64,000 nucleotides of DNA from Bacillus spizizenii TU-B-10 (GCF_000227465.1 NC_016047.1:2584857-2648856); one strand, 5' to 3'. Numbered from the stretch's first letter, positions 11,616 to 24,129 are shown. The notes: generated by a model from the sequence alone, not told the origin. Program-made: numbers and translations.

Positions 11616-12808
11616 TCTTCAGTCTCCCTGACAATAGGTGTGGTTTGAACGATATCTTCTATAACTTGGTAGAGAATAATCAACTTTACTTTACCATTCT
11701 CAACAGTCTGGTGCAAAACTTTTTCACTTTTCACCTCGCCGTCTTCGCCTATTTTATCCTCTACATCCTGTTTACCCAATTTAATGCCTTCTTGAACTGC
11801 TTCTTCTTTCGTATATTTTCGCAAAGCCTCTTCACTTTCTCTCGTTTGCTCTTTGATATAGGATACAGGGAGCTTAAATCCGAGAAAATTCAGCGAATGC
11901 TTTTCTTGTTCTGTTTTTGGGTGCTTCAATTCCTCTTTTTTAAACGTCATCCCCCAGATCGGGATTGCCAAAGAGCCAAAAGAAAGCTTGTGCTTTGTCC
12001 TTACTTTGCCCGTATAGACGTTAAATAATGTTTCAAGCGGGATCGTCACTTCGGATCTGTACCAGGTTTCTCCATAAATTTCTGCTTTTGACGCGACTTC
12101 CTGCTGATGCTCTTCACTGCCGATCAGTCCCGAAACAAGCAGCTGTCCCTTTTCCACATGATCGTGGATTGCGGCCATCGGCTGTCCTTTTTGCACAAAC
12201 ATTCTTGTAATGGTTGCTTTCTTTTTGGCGACAATATCGCGCGGGCTAACATACTTTTCTTTTTCGGGCTCATTTTTCTCCACGACTTTCATGTGAATGG
12301 TCGTCCCCTTCAGATCAACTCCGACCCAAGTGATATTGTCTATTCCATTGGTTAACGATTTTTGTATTTTTTCGGGCGACATCATTAAAAACTGCAGACG
12401 CCCCTTTTTGACGCCGATTTCATTAAGATGCTGCATCATTTGATGTTCCGTTTCAGGCTTAGCGCCTGTCACATCAATTTTCCACACCATATTGGAAAGC
12501 AAAAACAAAAGGATGAAAAACATTGCAAAACCGATCGTAAACCCTATATTCAGCTTTGATTTCAGCAACAGGAAAGGAAATCCCTTCCGATTGATAAATC
12601 GGGCTTTACATTTAAATTTTCTTCTGACCCGCCGAAAGGCATGTACATCCTGAAGCTGTATATATAACGATACGGCTTCTTTCTTTTTTTTGACATGAAA
12701 AACCGGAATCCCCTGTCTTGTGCATTCATTAAGGAGCCTCTCGATCCCTCTTCCCGTCAATTCAAGCTGGACCTTACCCGAAAAAAAAGACAGCCATTTA
12801 TTTTTCAC
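11612..12808 (-). CDS. yqfD: sporulation protein YqfD
   Basis: A 398-residue protein with a cytoplasmic N-terminal part, a single transmembrane segment at about residues 95-113 and a large extracytoplasmic C-terminal domain. It matches the sporulation-associated YqfD family. It is paired with yqfC, as in B. subtilis, where both are expressed in the mother cell. The molecular role is not known. Confidence 0.9.
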   Translation of the reverse strand: MKNKWLSFFSGKVQLELTGRGIERLLNECTRQGIPVFHVKKKKEAVSLYIQLQDVHAFRRVRRKFKCKARFINRKGFPFLLLKSKLNIGFTIGFAMFFILLFLLSNMVWKIDVTGAKPETEHQMMQHLNEIGVKKGRLQFLMMSPEKIQKSLTNGIDNITWVGVDLKGTTIHMKVVEKNEPEKEKYVSPRDIVAKKKATITRMFVQKGQPMAAIHDHVEKGQLLVSGLIGSEEHQQEVASKAEIYGETWYRSEVTIPLETLFNVYTGKVRTKHKLSFGSLAIPIWGMTFKKEELKHPKTEQEKHSLNFLGFKLPVSYIKEQTRESEEALRKYTKEEAVQEGIKLGKQDVEDKIGEDGEVKSEKVLHQTVENGKVKLIILYQVIEDIVQTTPIVRETEE

Positions 12809-12826
12809 AACATTTCCCCCTCGGCT

Positions 12827-13108
12827 TTATGACTCAACATATCGAACGACATCAATCGTACCCTCCAAAAGAATTTCTTCCGGAAGAATTGCCTTGATGA
12901 CAAAGTTTTTACCTGATATGATGCACTGGCCCTGCTTCAGCATCAACCTCACTTCATTCTCACTGAAAAGCAATAGGCCTCTGTGGTTTTCTATGTAGAT
13001 ATGAAGTCTGCCAACCATTGTAATCCGCGGCAGATCCATCATAACGTCCGGGGGAATTTCCAATGCTCTTGTCAGCCAAGCTTTCATACGATTCTTTCTT
13101 TGCCCCAT
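12827..13108 (-). CDS. yqfC: sporulation protein YqfC
   Basis: A 93-residue YabP/YqfC-family protein (MGQRKNRMKAWL). The start is placed at the ATG at 13108, although the frame is open 7 codons further upstream; this matches the family's usual N-terminus. It lies 18 bp upstream of yqfD and is probably co-expressed with it. Confidence 0.9.
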   Translation of the reverse strand: MGQRKNRMKAWLTRALEIPPDVMMDLPRITMVGRLHIYIENHRGLLLFSENEVRLMLKQGQCIISGKNFVIKAILPEEILLEGTIDVVRYVES

Positions 13109-13164
13109 ACAAAAAGAACCCCCTTTCATCTCATATGTATGATTTGAAAGGAGGTTCTAACACT

Positions 13165-13584
13165 TTAATTTTTACGGGCCGAGCGCATCGTATGGTGAGG
13201 TTTTTTCGCTCTTGGAGGCCCGAATACCTCTCCTAAGACGATCCCCTGTACCACAGTGTCTTTATTAACCTGGAGCATTTTTTGTTTTGTGTATACTGCT
13301 TTTTGTTTAACTGAAGTAAGGTCACGTTCCAGCCCTTTCAGGTTTCTTTCTGTTTCTCTGCGTCTTTCTTCCGCTTCCCGCCTTACCTGTTCCATGCGGT
13401 TGGAAATAGGTACAGGAGCCTCTTCTTTTGACTGCTTCTTTTGAGGAGAAGCCGTTTGCACCTGCTGAGGTTTATTTCTGTTTTGGCTGTTGTTCTTTTC
13501 CTCTTTGCTCTTTTTACCAAAAATCATAGAAATGATTCCGATAACCGCTGCGATGATTAGCGGATTGGTCAGTATATCTTCCAT
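13165..13584 (-). CDS. yqfB: YqfB, membrane-anchored hypothetical protein
   Basis: A 139-residue protein. It has one N-terminal transmembrane segment (LIIAAVIGIISMIFG), then a charged, Q/K/E-rich region likely to form coiled coil, and a basic tail. It is the last gene of yqeZ-floA-yqfB. No catalytic motif is visible and the function is unknown; co-transcription with the flotillin suggests a membrane role. Confidence 0.87.
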   Translation of the reverse strand: MEDILTNPLIIAAVIGIISMIFGKKSKEEKNNSQNRNKPQQVQTASPQKKQSKEEAPVPISNRMEQVRREAEERRRETERNLKGLERDLTSVKQKAVYTKQKMLQVNKDTVVQGIVLGEVFGPPRAKKPHHTMRSARKN

Positions 13585-13608
13585 CAGCGTTCTCCCTTCT
13601 TAGAGAGA

Positions 13609-14604
13609 TTATGATTTACTATCTTCATCAGACGAATCTTTCGTCAACTTGCCGAATGAATCGCGCATTTCTGTATCAGCATCAATGTTTTTGATATTCA
13701 TGTAGTCCATGACGCCAATATTCCCTTCACGCAAAGCTTCTGCCATCGCAAGCGGCACTTCCGCTTCCGCTTCTACCACTTTCGCGCGCATTTCCTCTAC
13801 GCGGGCACGCATTTCCTGTTCTTGAGCGACAGCCATCGCACGGCGCTCTTCCGCTTTAGCCTGCGCGATGTTTTTATCAGCCTCGGCCTGATCGGTTTGT
13901 AAAATCGCGCCGATGTTTTTGCCAATGTCAACATCGGCAATATCGATCGAGAGAATTTCAAACGCAGTTCCTGAGTCCAACCCTTTTCCAAGTACTGTTT
14001 GTGAAATCATGTCAGGGTTTTCAAGCACTTTCTTGTGACTTTCGGATGAACCAATTGTAGAGACAATCCCTTCGCCGACACGGGCCACAATGGTTTCTTC
14101 CCCTGCTCCCCCAACGAGACGGTCGATATTCGCTCTTACTGTAATTCTCGCTTTCGCTTTTACTTCAATTCCGTCCATAGCCACACCAGCAATGAACGGC
14201 GTTTCAATTACCTTAGGGTTAACGCTCATTTGAACGGCTTCCAAGACGTCACGGCCGGCAAGATCAATAGCAGCACAGCGTTCGAATGTGAGTTCAATGT
14301 TGGCTCGCTGAGCAGCAATCAGTGCGTTAACGACTCTGTCAACATTTCCTCCGGCGAGATAATGGCTTTCAAGCTGATTAGTGGCAACATTAAGCCCAGC
14401 TTTATGCGCTTTAATCAATGGGTTCACCACTCGGTTTGGTATAACGCGGCGAAGCCTCATTCCGATTAAAGTGAATATGCTGATTCTCACTCCGGCTGCT
14501 AATGCGGAAATCCAAAGCATAACAGGCACAAATGTAAAGAATACAGCTAAAACAATGATCCCTACTACGATAATAGCCAGAATCATAAGTGTTGATGGAT
14601 CCAT
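13609..14604 (-). CDS. floA: flotillin-like protein FloA
   Basis: A 331-residue flotillin-like scaffold of functional membrane microdomains. A hydrophobic membrane-inserted N-terminus (about residues 5-45) is followed by an SPFH-like region and an Ala/Glu-rich coiled coil near 230-300. It lies between yqeZ (NfeD-type) and yqfB, the standard NfeD-flotillin pairing. Confidence 0.95.
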   Translation of the reverse strand: MDPSTLMILAIIVVGIIVLAVFFTFVPVMLWISALAAGVRISIFTLIGMRLRRVIPNRVVNPLIKAHKAGLNVATNQLESHYLAGGNVDRVVNALIAAQRANIELTFERCAAIDLAGRDVLEAVQMSVNPKVIETPFIAGVAMDGIEVKAKARITVRANIDRLVGGAGEETIVARVGEGIVSTIGSSESHKKVLENPDMISQTVLGKGLDSGTAFEILSIDIADVDIGKNIGAILQTDQAEADKNIAQAKAEERRAMAVAQEQEMRARVEEMRAKVVEAEAEVPLAMAEALREGNIGVMDYMNIKNIDADTEMRDSFGKLTKDSSDEDSKS

Positions 14605-14625
14605 ATCAATTCTCCTCGTTTCTGT

Positions 14626-15939
14626 TTAAATTTCTCTCACGACGATGCGTGAGCCTTCCACTTTTACTACTTTTACTTTCTTATCTTTTTCTGTAAACGA
14701 TCCCTCCGAAACAACGTCAAGGCGTTCATCATCAATAATGACAGTACCAGCAGGACGCAGCGGTGTAAAGGTTACTCCTACTTTGCCTATTAAATCCGTG
14801 CGCGTTTGATTTGATACGTAGCCGCTCTCCGTATTTGTAGAATCATTTAATACAAATTTCTTAAAGAATTTCATACGCTTTCCCAACACCCTTGTCAGTA
14901 AGATGAAAGCTGTTATAGAAACAGCTGAGGCGATCAAGAGAGAAACCGCCATGACAGTGAAGCTCCCCGCGGCTAAAAACAGGCTCGCAATAATCGCTCC
15001 TAAGCCCAGTAATCCAATGATTCCCCCGGGAAGGAAAATCTCAAGCAGGATGAGGATCACCCCTGCTATAAAGAGAAGAACTGTCTCGTATCCGGCAAAG
15101 CCGGCTGCAAGATGCCCGTAAAAGAACAGCAACAAGGCGATGAATCCAACCGTTCCAGGAATGCCGACGCCCGGGGAAAAAAGCTCTACTGTCAGGCCTA
15201 AAAAAGCGATTGTCAGCAGAATAGGAACAATGACCGGATTCGTCAGCCATCTTGCTGTCTTTTCTGCAAAGCTTTCCTTTGCATAGATGGTTTCCGCCTT
15301 TTCGAACCCAAGCTTCTTTACGAGCACGGATAAATTGTCAGCCGTACCTTCTGAATAACCTACATCAATCGCCTTATCAGCGTTGAGTGTCAGCAGATCT
15401 CCCTTCGGCGCGCCGGCTTCCTTGGCATCTATATCCGGATCAGCCATTGCGAGCGCATATTTTGGATCGCGATTATTTTTCACTGCGGCATCTTCCAGCT
15501 CTGCCAGCCAAAGTGATTCAGCTTTTTGGTCAGCGGCATTGCCTTTACCGTCAATAATCGCGGCTGCTCCCATTTTTCCGCCGGGCGCCATATAAATGTT
15601 ATCGGCTTGCAGGGCAATATATGCACCAGCTGACAACGCACGTTTGTTTACATATGCAGTTACGGGGATCTCGCTTTCGGTTACCGAGTCCGCTATATCA
15701 ATAGCTGATTTGACCAATCCTCCCGGCGTATTGATATCAAGAATAATATGATCTGCATGTGCTTCTTTTGCATCCTGTAACGAACGGGACAAAAACGAGG
15801 CGAGGCCCTGTTCGACATTTTTTTCAACCGGGATCACATAAACCGTTTGTTTTTCTGCTTTGGCGTTCAGCTGTACGCCTAATAAAGAAAGTAAAAATAT
15901 ACTCAAAAGAGCAGCACGAAATCCTTTGATTTGAAGCAA
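14626..15939 (-). CDS. yqeZ: NfeD-family membrane protease-like protein YqeZ
   Basis: A 437-residue NfeD1b-type protein. It has an N-terminal signal or anchor, a ClpP-like serine-protease domain (about residues 30-215, with the LDINTPGG and SAGAYIAL blocks), several transmembrane helices (about 230-350) and a C-terminal OB-fold. NfeD proteins are encoded with SPFH proteins and thought to act on them. Here floA follows after 21 bp. Confidence 0.94.
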   Translation of the reverse strand: MLQIKGFRAALLSIFLLSLLGVQLNAKAEKQTVYVIPVEKNVEQGLASFLSRSLQDAKEAHADHIILDINTPGGLVKSAIDIADSVTESEIPVTAYVNKRALSAGAYIALQADNIYMAPGGKMGAAAIIDGKGNAADQKAESLWLAELEDAAVKNNRDPKYALAMADPDIDAKEAGAPKGDLLTLNADKAIDVGYSEGTADNLSVLVKKLGFEKAETIYAKESFAEKTARWLTNPVIVPILLTIAFLGLTVELFSPGVGIPGTVGFIALLLFFYGHLAAGFAGYETVLLFIAGVILILLEIFLPGGIIGLLGLGAIIASLFLAAGSFTVMAVSLLIASAVSITAFILLTRVLGKRMKFFKKFVLNDSTNTESGYVSNQTRTDLIGKVGVTFTPLRPAGTVIIDDERLDVVSEGSFTEKDKKVKVVKVEGSRIVVREI

Positions 15940-16024
15940 GGGCGGTGTATCCCTCCTTCCATTTATAATAGGTGCCTTCTCTTCATACGTAACAAATGTA
16001 TCAAAGGTTTCATTTTTTTATGTA

Positions 16025-16060
16025 TAAAAAAAGACATCTCTCTTAGAAAGATGTCCTTTT
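16025..16060 (-). terminator. terminator after yqeY
   Basis: GACATCT (16033-16039) pairs with AGATGTC (16049-16055), followed on the minus strand by seven T. It separates rpsU-yqeY from yqeZ. Confidence 0.82.
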
Positions 16061-16069
16061 TTACGCCAT

Positions 16070-16516
16070 TTAAGACAATTGACTGCTGACAAGCTTATTA
16101 ATTAAGCTTCCGTCAGCTTTACCTTTTACTTTAGGCATAATTGCACCCATTACTTTTCCCATGTCCGCTTTTGAGCTCGCACCAACCTCAGCAATGGTTT
16201 CATTTACGATTGTAAGCAGTTCTTCTTCTGACAGCTGCTCGGGTAAATAAACTTCTAAAATGTCCAGCTCTTTTTGAACTTTATCTACTAAATCTAAACG
16301 ATTAGCGTTTGAAAATTCCTGGAGGGAGTCTTTACGTTGCTTAAGTTCACGAGAAAGGACAGTGAGTTCCTCATCCTCGGTCAAACTGTCTTTCTTAAGC
16401 TTAATTGCTTCATTTTGAAGTGAAGCCTTAACCATTCGAACGACAGTAAGTTTGTCTTTCTCACGGTTTTTCATATATAGCTTCATATCCTGGTTAAGAC
16501 GCTCAAGAAGACTCAT
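16070..16516 (-). CDS. yqeY: YqeY, GatB/YqeY-domain protein
   Basis: A 148-residue protein consisting of the tRNA-interacting YqeY domain also found at the C-terminus of GatB. Conserved motifs include [19 protein letters not shown] and [19 protein letters not shown]. It may assist tRNA-dependent amidation, but this is not established. It follows rpsU closely and is probably co-transcribed. Confidence 0.93.
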   Translation of the reverse strand: MSLLERLNQDMKLYMKNREKDKLTVVRMVKASLQNEAIKLKKDSLTEDEELTVLSRELKQRKDSLQEFSNANRLDLVDKVQKELDILEVYLPEQLSEEELLTIVNETIAEVGASSKADMGKVMGAIMPKVKGKADGSLINKLVSSQLS

Positions 16517-16530
16517 AAATCCACCCTCTT

Positions 16531-16704
16531 TTAGAATTTGCGTTTTCTAGCAGCTTCAGACTTTTTCTTGCGCTTTACGCTAGGTTTTTCATAAAATTCG
16601 CGCTTTCTTGCTTCTTGCAAAGTACCTGTCTTTGATACACTGCGTTTGAAGCGACGAAGAGCATCTTCAAGCGATTCGTTTTTTCTAACGACCGTTTTTG
16701 ACAT
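16531..16704 (-). CDS. rpsU: 30S ribosomal protein S21
   Basis: A 57-residue basic protein, [19 protein letters not shown]. The start is the ATG at 16704 with a GGAGGGAGGG-type ribosome site; the frame extends upstream but the extra residues are not S21. The C-terminus is Lys/Arg-rich, as expected for an rRNA-binding protein. Confidence 0.97.
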
Positions 16705-16876
16705 TCTCTTTCCCTCCCTCCGAATACACCAATCGACTACCTTTAAGTTACACATATAAACATGTACTTTGACATTATAATATAAGCCTTCAGTCAGGTC
16801 AACTAAGTGAGTTCACTTTTCCGTCATGTGTGCGACTGCCTGTCTATATAATGATAGAAAGGGGTTGATGAATAGG

Positions 16877-17800
16877 ATGTTAATTCTGATTAGCTTTACT
16901 GTTCTTATATTATTCTTTCTCGCAGGCATGAACATGCTTCGAAAAGGCTTAATTTCAATGGCGTACTCAAAAATTGAAGAACGTTTGCTTTTATTTACGG
17001 ACCATCCGTTAAAAGCGTTTCTGATCAGCATTGTATTTACAGGGATTCTTCAGAGCAGTTCAGCCTTTATGGTTATTGTCATCGGCTTTGTCAGTGCGGG
17101 CGTTCTTTCTTTTAAGCGGACGATACCGATGATTCTGGGAACAAATGTCGGATCTACCTTTACAACTGAGTTTATTGCTATCAAAATGGATGTTTTGATT
17201 TGGGTTCTTTTAATAGGAGGTTTATTGTTTTTTCTGACTGGCAGATATCCGTTGAAACAGCTCGGAACAAGCTTCCTCGGTCTCGGCATCATCTTTTTTT
17301 GCATCAGCGGGTTCAGCCACCTTGCAGGGCCGCTTACAAAGCTGAAAACGGGAGCTGAAGTTCTATACCATGTTAACGATTCAAACTGGTCCGCTTTGCT
17401 TATCGGTATGGTGTTGACCGCAATCATTCACTCAAGCTCTGTCTGTATCGGCATTTTGATGAGCTTTATGAATGAAGGCATTATCGGACTGACACAGGCG
17501 ATGAGCGTCGTGCTCGGTTCAAACATCGGGACATGCATTACAGCTGTCATGGCTGCTGTATCCGGCGGATATGCGGCGAAACAGACAGCGTATGCCCATG
17601 TGGTGTTTAACGTGCTGGGCGTGGCTCTTGTATTTCCTTTTCTGACGGCAACGACCGGTTTTGTAGAACAGTTATCACCTGATCCCGCACAAAGGATCGC
17701 ACATTTCAGCCTTTTATTTAATGTGGTGACAGCTCTTTTATTTCTTCCGCTTACAAACTTGTTTTACCGCTTGATTCACTTTCTTATTCCAGCTAAATAA
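16877..17800 (+). CDS. yqeW: YqeW, Na/Pi-cotransporter family membrane protein
   Basis: A 307-residue protein with about nine hydrophobic helices. It contains two copies of the Na/Pi cotransporter (NptA/PhoU-associated) repeat, each with a QSSSA- or HSSSV-type core (LQSSSAFMVIVIG and IHSSSVCIGIL). It likely transports phosphate or a related anion with sodium. Possible starts are the ATGs at 16868 and 16877; the second gives the expected length. It is a lone plus-strand gene in a minus-strand region. Confidence 0.9.
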   Translation: MLILISFTVLILFFLAGMNMLRKGLISMAYSKIEERLLLFTDHPLKAFLISIVFTGILQSSSAFMVIVIGFVSAGVLSFKRTIPMILGTNVGSTFTTEFIAIKMDVLIWVLLIGGLLFFLTGRYPLKQLGTSFLGLGIIFFCISGFSHLAGPLTKLKTGAEVLYHVNDSNWSALLIGMVLTAIIHSSSVCIGILMSFMNEGIIGLTQAMSVVLGSNIGTCITAVMAAVSGGYAAKQTAYAHVVFNVLGVALVFPFLTATTGFVEQLSPDPAQRIAHFSLLFNVVTALLFLPLTNLFYRLIHFLIPAK

Positions 17801-17802
17801 AA

Positions 17803-17832
17803 AAACCCGGTACATGTAGATGCACCGGGTTT
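17803..17832. terminator. bidirectional terminator between yqeW and mtaB
   Basis: AAACCCGGT (17803-17811) pairs with ACCGGGTTT (17824-17832). A-tracts and T-tracts on both sides suit convergent yqeW and mtaB. Confidence 0.88.
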
Positions 17833-17835
17833 AGA

Positions 17836-19191
17836 TTAAGAAGACAAACGCATGTGTTCAGTTATTTCATCCTCAACAACACGGACAAATTGCCCTTCGT
17901 TGTAAGGATAGCCTGCTTTTAGGATTTTGACTTTCACGATTTTGCCGATCATATCTTCCGTACCTTTAAAAACAACCTTCATATAGTTATCTGTGTAACC
18001 GACAAACATGTTCTCTTCTTCCGTTTCCTTATACGCTTCCTCAGGGATGATCTCAAGCACTTCATTTTCATACTGAGAAGCATATTCCTTCGCAAGCTGG
18101 TCAGATAGAGCAATCAGGCGGTGTACACGTTCATTTTTTACGTTTTCATCCACTTGGTCTTCCATTCGCGCAGCTGGCGTTCCTGTACGTTTACTGTAAG
18201 GGAAAACATGCAGTTCAGAGAATTTATGTTCTTTAATAAAGTTATAGGTTTCCATAAATTCTTCTTCTGTTTCGCCAGGGAACCCTACAATGACATCAGA
18301 AGTAACAGCTAAGCCTGGCAATGCTTTTTTCAGTTTGTTTAAACGGTCTGCAAAAAACTCCATCGTATATTTACGTCTCATCCGTTTAAGAACTGTGTTT
18401 GATCCAGATTGGATAGGAATATGCAAATGATTTACAATCTTATCTGAGCGGTCTAAGACTTCGATCACTTCGTCTGTGATTTGGCTGGCTTCAATTGAAG
18501 AAATTCTAATTCGTTTAACACCTTCAACACGAGTGTCTAATTCGCTCAAGAGCTTCGCAAAGTTGTAATCTTTCATATCTTCGCCGTAGCCGCCTGTATG
18601 AATACCTGTAAGAACAATTTCTTTATATCCGGCATCGACGAGCTGCTGCGCTTGTTTAATGACTTCTTCAGGGTCGCGGGACCGGAGCAGGCCGCGCGCC
18701 CACGGAATGATACAGAATGTGCAGAAATTATTGCAGCCTTCCTGTATTTTCAATGACGCTCTTGTCCGGTCAGTGAAAGCAGGTACATCAAGCTCTTCAT
18801 ACACTCTTGCTTTCATGATGTTGCTGACGCCGTTAATCGGCTGGCGTTCTTCACGGTATTGGTCGATGTAGCCGAGCATTTTTTCCCGATCCTGCGTTCC
18901 GACTACAATATCGACACCAGGGATCGCCATAATCTCAGCAGGCGAGGTTTGCGCATAGCAGCCTGTGACACAGATGACACCGTCAGGATTTTGACGAATG
19001 GCGCGTCTGATCACTTGGCGGCTTTTTTTATCCCCCGTATTTGTTACCGTACATGTATTAATGACATATACATCAGCTGTTTGTTCAAAGTCTCTTCTTT
19101 CATAGCCCGCTTCTTTGAAAAGCTGCCAGATTGCTTCTGTTTCATAATGGTTGACTTTACAGCCAAGCGTATGGAAAGCAACAGTTGCCAT
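17836..19191 (-). CDS. mtaB: tRNA (t6A37) methylthiotransferase MtaB
   Basis: A 451-residue radical-SAM enzyme that converts t6A37 to ms2t6A37 in tRNAs. An N-terminal UPF0004 domain (TLGCKVN) carries the first iron-sulfur cluster. The radical-SAM motif CNNFCTFC lies near residues 153-160, and a C-terminal TRAM domain follows. It overlaps rsmE by one base. Confidence 0.96.
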   Translation of the reverse strand: MATVAFHTLGCKVNHYETEAIWQLFKEAGYERRDFEQTADVYVINTCTVTNTGDKKSRQVIRRAIRQNPDGVICVTGCYAQTSPAEIMAIPGVDIVVGTQDREKMLGYIDQYREERQPINGVSNIMKARVYEELDVPAFTDRTRASLKIQEGCNNFCTFCIIPWARGLLRSRDPEEVIKQAQQLVDAGYKEIVLTGIHTGGYGEDMKDYNFAKLLSELDTRVEGVKRIRISSIEASQITDEVIEVLDRSDKIVNHLHIPIQSGSNTVLKRMRRKYTMEFFADRLNKLKKALPGLAVTSDVIVGFPGETEEEFMETYNFIKEHKFSELHVFPYSKRTGTPAARMEDQVDENVKNERVHRLIALSDQLAKEYASQYENEVLEIIPEEAYKETEEENMFVGYTDNYMKVVFKGTEDMIGKIVKVKILKAGYPYNEGQFVRVVEDEITEHMRLSS

Positions 19192-19961
19192 TACTGATCA
19201 CCTCTTAATAACTCTGTTTGATAAGAAATCGCACTCAACGCGTATAGCGGAGCGGTTTCTGTCCTTAAAATTCTCGGTCCAAGGCCGCACGGCACACTGT
19301 CTTTCTCTGTGAGCCGTTCAACCTCCGCTTCTGTTAAACCGCCTTCGGGACCAAATACGATCAAAAGGGATGATCCTTTCGGAAGGCTTCGTACAACTGC
19401 GCTGAATGCGCTTATTTCACCTTTCTTCGATGACTCCTCGTATGCAACGACACATTTATCGAAATCTTGCATCCGTTGAAGAAGCTGCTGAAAAGAATGG
19501 ACATCCATCACTTGCGGCACTTCGTTACGGTACGATTGTTCAGCCGCTTCCTTCGCAATTTTCGCCCATCTTTCCCGCTTTTTCTTTGCCTTTTTGTCAT
19601 CCAGCTTAACAACAGAACGCGCGGCTTGAAAAGGAATAAAGGCGTGAGCTCCGAGCTCAGTCCCCTTTTGGATAATCCATTCAAGCTTATCTCCTTTCGG
19701 GAGGCCGCTCGCAATATAAACCTTTATCGGAAGCTCTCTGTTTTCATTCGTCCATTCTACTACAAGGCAGGACACATTATCTTTGGAAACAGATTGAAGT
19801 TCACATTTTGCCTCGAAGCCGTCCTGAGAACAGCAGATAATCTGATCTCCCTCATTCATTCTCATCACGTTCACAATATGATGAACATCTTCGCCGGTAA
19901 CCGAAAAAGCCGGCGCTTCCTCCATTTGCTGCTTCGTGAGCTCGATAAAATATCGTTGCAT
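19191..19961 (-). CDS. rsmE: 16S rRNA (uracil-1498-N3) methyltransferase
   Basis: A 256-residue SPOUT-class methyltransferase. Its SAM-binding knot includes LLIVFGPEGGLTEAEVE and LGPRILRTETA near the C-terminus. The start is taken at the ATG at 19961 (MQRYFIEL), which has an AGGTG ribosome site; four upstream in-frame codons are probably untranslated. It lies between prmA and mtaB. Confidence 0.95.
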   Translation of the reverse strand: MQRYFIELTKQQMEEAPAFSVTGEDVHHIVNVMRMNEGDQIICCSQDGFEAKCELQSVSKDNVSCLVVEWTNENRELPIKVYIASGLPKGDKLEWIIQKGTELGAHAFIPFQAARSVVKLDDKKAKKKRERWAKIAKEAAEQSYRNEVPQVMDVHSFQQLLQRMQDFDKCVVAYEESSKKGEISAFSAVVRSLPKGSSLLIVFGPEGGLTEAEVERLTEKDSVPCGLGPRILRTETAPLYALSAISYQTELLRGDQ

Positions 19962-19983
19962 ACGCAGTGACACCTACTAACTG

Positions 19984-20919
19984 TTATTTTTTCGCAATAA
20001 TGCTGACCCAATCTTCCATTGAAAGGATTTCTACAATGGTAAAGCCAGCTTGTTCCAGTGATTCTTTTACTTCTTGTTTTTTATGCCCGATGATTCCTGA
20101 TGTAATAAAATGGCCGTCTTCTTTTAACAGGCTGTACGCTTGTGAGGTAAAGCGAAGAATGACTTCAGCCAAAATATTGGCAACAATCACATCATGCTCC
20201 CCTTCAATCCCGTCTAACAAATTGTTTTGCTTGACTTGAGCAATATCGCTCACTTTGTTCAGCTTGAGATTGAGGCGTGCACTTTCTACAGCCACGGGAT
20301 CAAGATCGTAAGCATGGACCGATTCAGCCTCAAGCATTGCAGCCGCAATACTTAAAATTCCGGAACCTGTACCTACATCAATCACCTTATCACCCTTTTG
20401 CACAATGCGTTCAAGCGCCTGAATGCAGAGGACAGTTGTCGGGTGTGTGCCTGTGCCGAAAGCCATACCAGGGTCCATTTCTATAATCAGTTCATCAGTA
20501 TGGACCGGCGTATATTCCTCCCACGTCGGCACAATTGTAAACTTTTCAGAAATTTTCACAGGATGATAATACTTTTTCCAGGCAGTCGCCCACTCTTCTT
20601 CATTCACTTCAGAAATGGTGATGTGATTTCTGCCCAAATCAATATTATAAAGAAGCAGATTATTAATCGTTTCTTTAATGCCGTCCACCGTTTCGCCTAG
20701 AAAACTGTTAACCGGCAGGTATGCTTTGACAATGACACCCTCGTCTGGATAATCATTGGGGTCGAGCTGGTAGATTTCCCCGTACACATTCTCACGTTCT
20801 TTAATTAAATCAAGCGGGTCCTCTATCACAACCCCACTTGCACCAGCTTCATGCAATATATTTGAGATAGGTTCGACCGCTTCATGTGTTGTGTGAATGC
20901 TTAATTCGGACCATTTCAA
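19984..20919 (-). CDS. prmA: ribosomal protein L11 methyltransferase
   Basis: A 311-residue SAM-dependent methyltransferase that modifies ribosomal protein L11. The motif I block [16 protein letters not shown] lies in the middle and NILAEV follows. A TTG start at 20919 (KWSELSIHT after Met) with a GAGGAG ribosome site gives the family length. It sits 25 bp downstream of dnaJ. Confidence 0.94.
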   Translation of the reverse strand: MKWSELSIHTTHEAVEPISNILHEAGASGVVIEDPLDLIKERENVYGEIYQLDPNDYPDEGVIVKAYLPVNSFLGETVDGIKETINNLLLYNIDLGRNHITISEVNEEEWATAWKKYYHPVKISEKFTIVPTWEEYTPVHTDELIIEMDPGMAFGTGTHPTTVLCIQALERIVQKGDKVIDVGTGSGILSIAAAMLEAESVHAYDLDPVAVESARLNLKLNKVSDIAQVKQNNLLDGIEGEHDVIVANILAEVILRFTSQAYSLLKEDGHFITSGIIGHKKQEVKESLEQAGFTIVEILSMEDWVSIIAKK

Positions 20920-20943
20920 AACTACCAACTCCTCATCCAATAA

Positions 20944-22071
20944 TTAATCGCCTTTAAACGCGCGTTTTACCTTGTCAAAGAAACTCATTTCCTGTTCGTC
21001 AGGCAGGTTTCCGCTGACCTCGGCAAATTCGCGGATAATGTCTTTTTGTTTATCTGTCAGGTTTGTCGGCGTAACGACGCGGACGACGATATGCTGGTCA
21101 CCCTGTCCATAGCCTCTGACATTTTGAACGCCTTTTCCTCTTAATCTGAATTTTGTCCCTGTTTGTGTACCGGCTGGAATTTTCAATTTCACTTTTCCAT
21201 GCAGCGTCGGAACTTCCACTTCATCACCAAGAGCAGCCTGAGCAAACGTTAACGGCATTTCACAGTAAATATCATCGCCGTCACGCTCGAAGAACTCGTG
21301 GGCGCGCACGTGGAACACGACAAATAAATCCCCGGCAGGGCCGCCGTTTACTCCTGGTTCACCCTGTCCCGAGAGACGAAGCTGCTGTCCGTCATCTACA
21401 CCGGCTGGAATTGTCACGTTAATTTTTTTGCGTTTTTTGATTTTTCCTTTGCCGCCGCAATCCGCACATTTGTCTTTAATAATTTTGCCCGTACCTTCAC
21501 AGTGGTGGCAGACCCGTCTGTTCACGACTTTTCCAAACGGCGTATTTTGCTCCACGTTTAACTGGCCGGAGCCTCCGCAGTGGGAGCACGTTTCCGGGTT
21601 TGTTCCAGGTTTCGCACCTGAACCTTTACATGTGTCGCACGTTTCCTCACGCGGAATTTCGATGGTTGTTTCTTTACCGAAAGCGGCATCCTCAAACGAC
21701 AAGGTCATCGTATATTGCAAATCGGCACCTTGGCGCGGTGCGTTTGGATCTCTTCGTCTTGTGCCTCCGCCGAAAATACTTGAAAAAATATCATCGAAAC
21801 CAAAACCGCCGAAATCGCCGCCGCCAAAACCTCCGCCGCCGAAGCCCTGATTAGGATCAGTATGCCCAAATTGGTCGTAATGCGCACGTTTTTGATCATC
21901 TGACAGCGCTTCGTACGCTTCTTTTACCTCTTTAAATTTTTCATCTGATCCGGCTTCTTTATTAATATCTGGATGATATTTTTTTGACAGCTTCCGATAA
22001 GCTTTTTTAATTTCATCCTTTGAAGCGCTCTTACTTACTCCCAGCACTTCATAGTAATCACGCTTACTCAT
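20944..22071 (-). CDS. dnaJ: chaperone DnaJ
   Basis: A 375-residue Hsp40 co-chaperone that stimulates DnaK ATPase. The J domain (residues 1-70) has HPD at about 33-35. A Gly/Phe-rich linker follows, then four CxxCxGxG zinc repeats (about 145-215) and C-terminal substrate-binding domains. It lies downstream of dnaK across a strong hairpin, so its expression may be partly reduced. Confidence 0.97.
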   Translation of the reverse strand: MSKRDYYEVLGVSKSASKDEIKKAYRKLSKKYHPDINKEAGSDEKFKEVKEAYEALSDDQKRAHYDQFGHTDPNQGFGGGGFGGGDFGGFGFDDIFSSIFGGGTRRRDPNAPRQGADLQYTMTLSFEDAAFGKETTIEIPREETCDTCKGSGAKPGTNPETCSHCGGSGQLNVEQNTPFGKVVNRRVCHHCEGTGKIIKDKCADCGGKGKIKKRKKINVTIPAGVDDGQQLRLSGQGEPGVNGGPAGDLFVVFHVRAHEFFERDGDDIYCEMPLTFAQAALGDEVEVPTLHGKVKLKIPAGTQTGTKFRLRGKGVQNVRGYGQGDQHIVVRVVTPTNLTDKQKDIIREFAEVSGNLPDEQEMSFFDKVKRAFKGD

Positions 22072-22156
22072 CTCGCTTCACTCTCCCGAATTTCTCACAT
22101 AAATTAGATTGTATCATTTTGAATTATGATTTTTCAATTCCTTTTATCCCGGGCAA

Positions 22157-22196
22157 GAAAAAAAGTCAAAGCCAAGAGATGCCTGACTTTGACTTT
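22157..22196 (-). terminator. hairpin between dnaK and dnaJ
   Basis: A 10-bp perfect stem, AAAGTCAAAG (22162-22171) with CTTTGACTTT (22187-22196), is followed on the minus strand by a run of T. It looks like a rho-independent terminator inside the dnaK-dnaJ gap. A second, weaker GTCAG/CTGAC hairpin lies at about 22236-22260. Confidence 0.8.
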
Positions 22197-22270
22197 CTAA
22201 TCATTGAATCAGATTATGAAATGTGCTCTTTTCGGTCAGCCCCAAAAGCGGGACTGACTCGGAGAAGAAC

Positions 22271-24121
<1,851 letters not shown>

Positions 24122-24129
24122 CTATGTAA

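Noticed and set aside
11555..12028. 157-codon plus-strand ORF
   Set aside because: Antisense to yqfD and phoH, no ribosome site, Phe-rich shadow composition.
21428..21850. 140-codon plus-strand ORF
   Set aside because: Antisense to the Gly-rich and Cys-repeat part of dnaJ; the Pro/Pro/Lys runs mirror the Gly/Phe linker.
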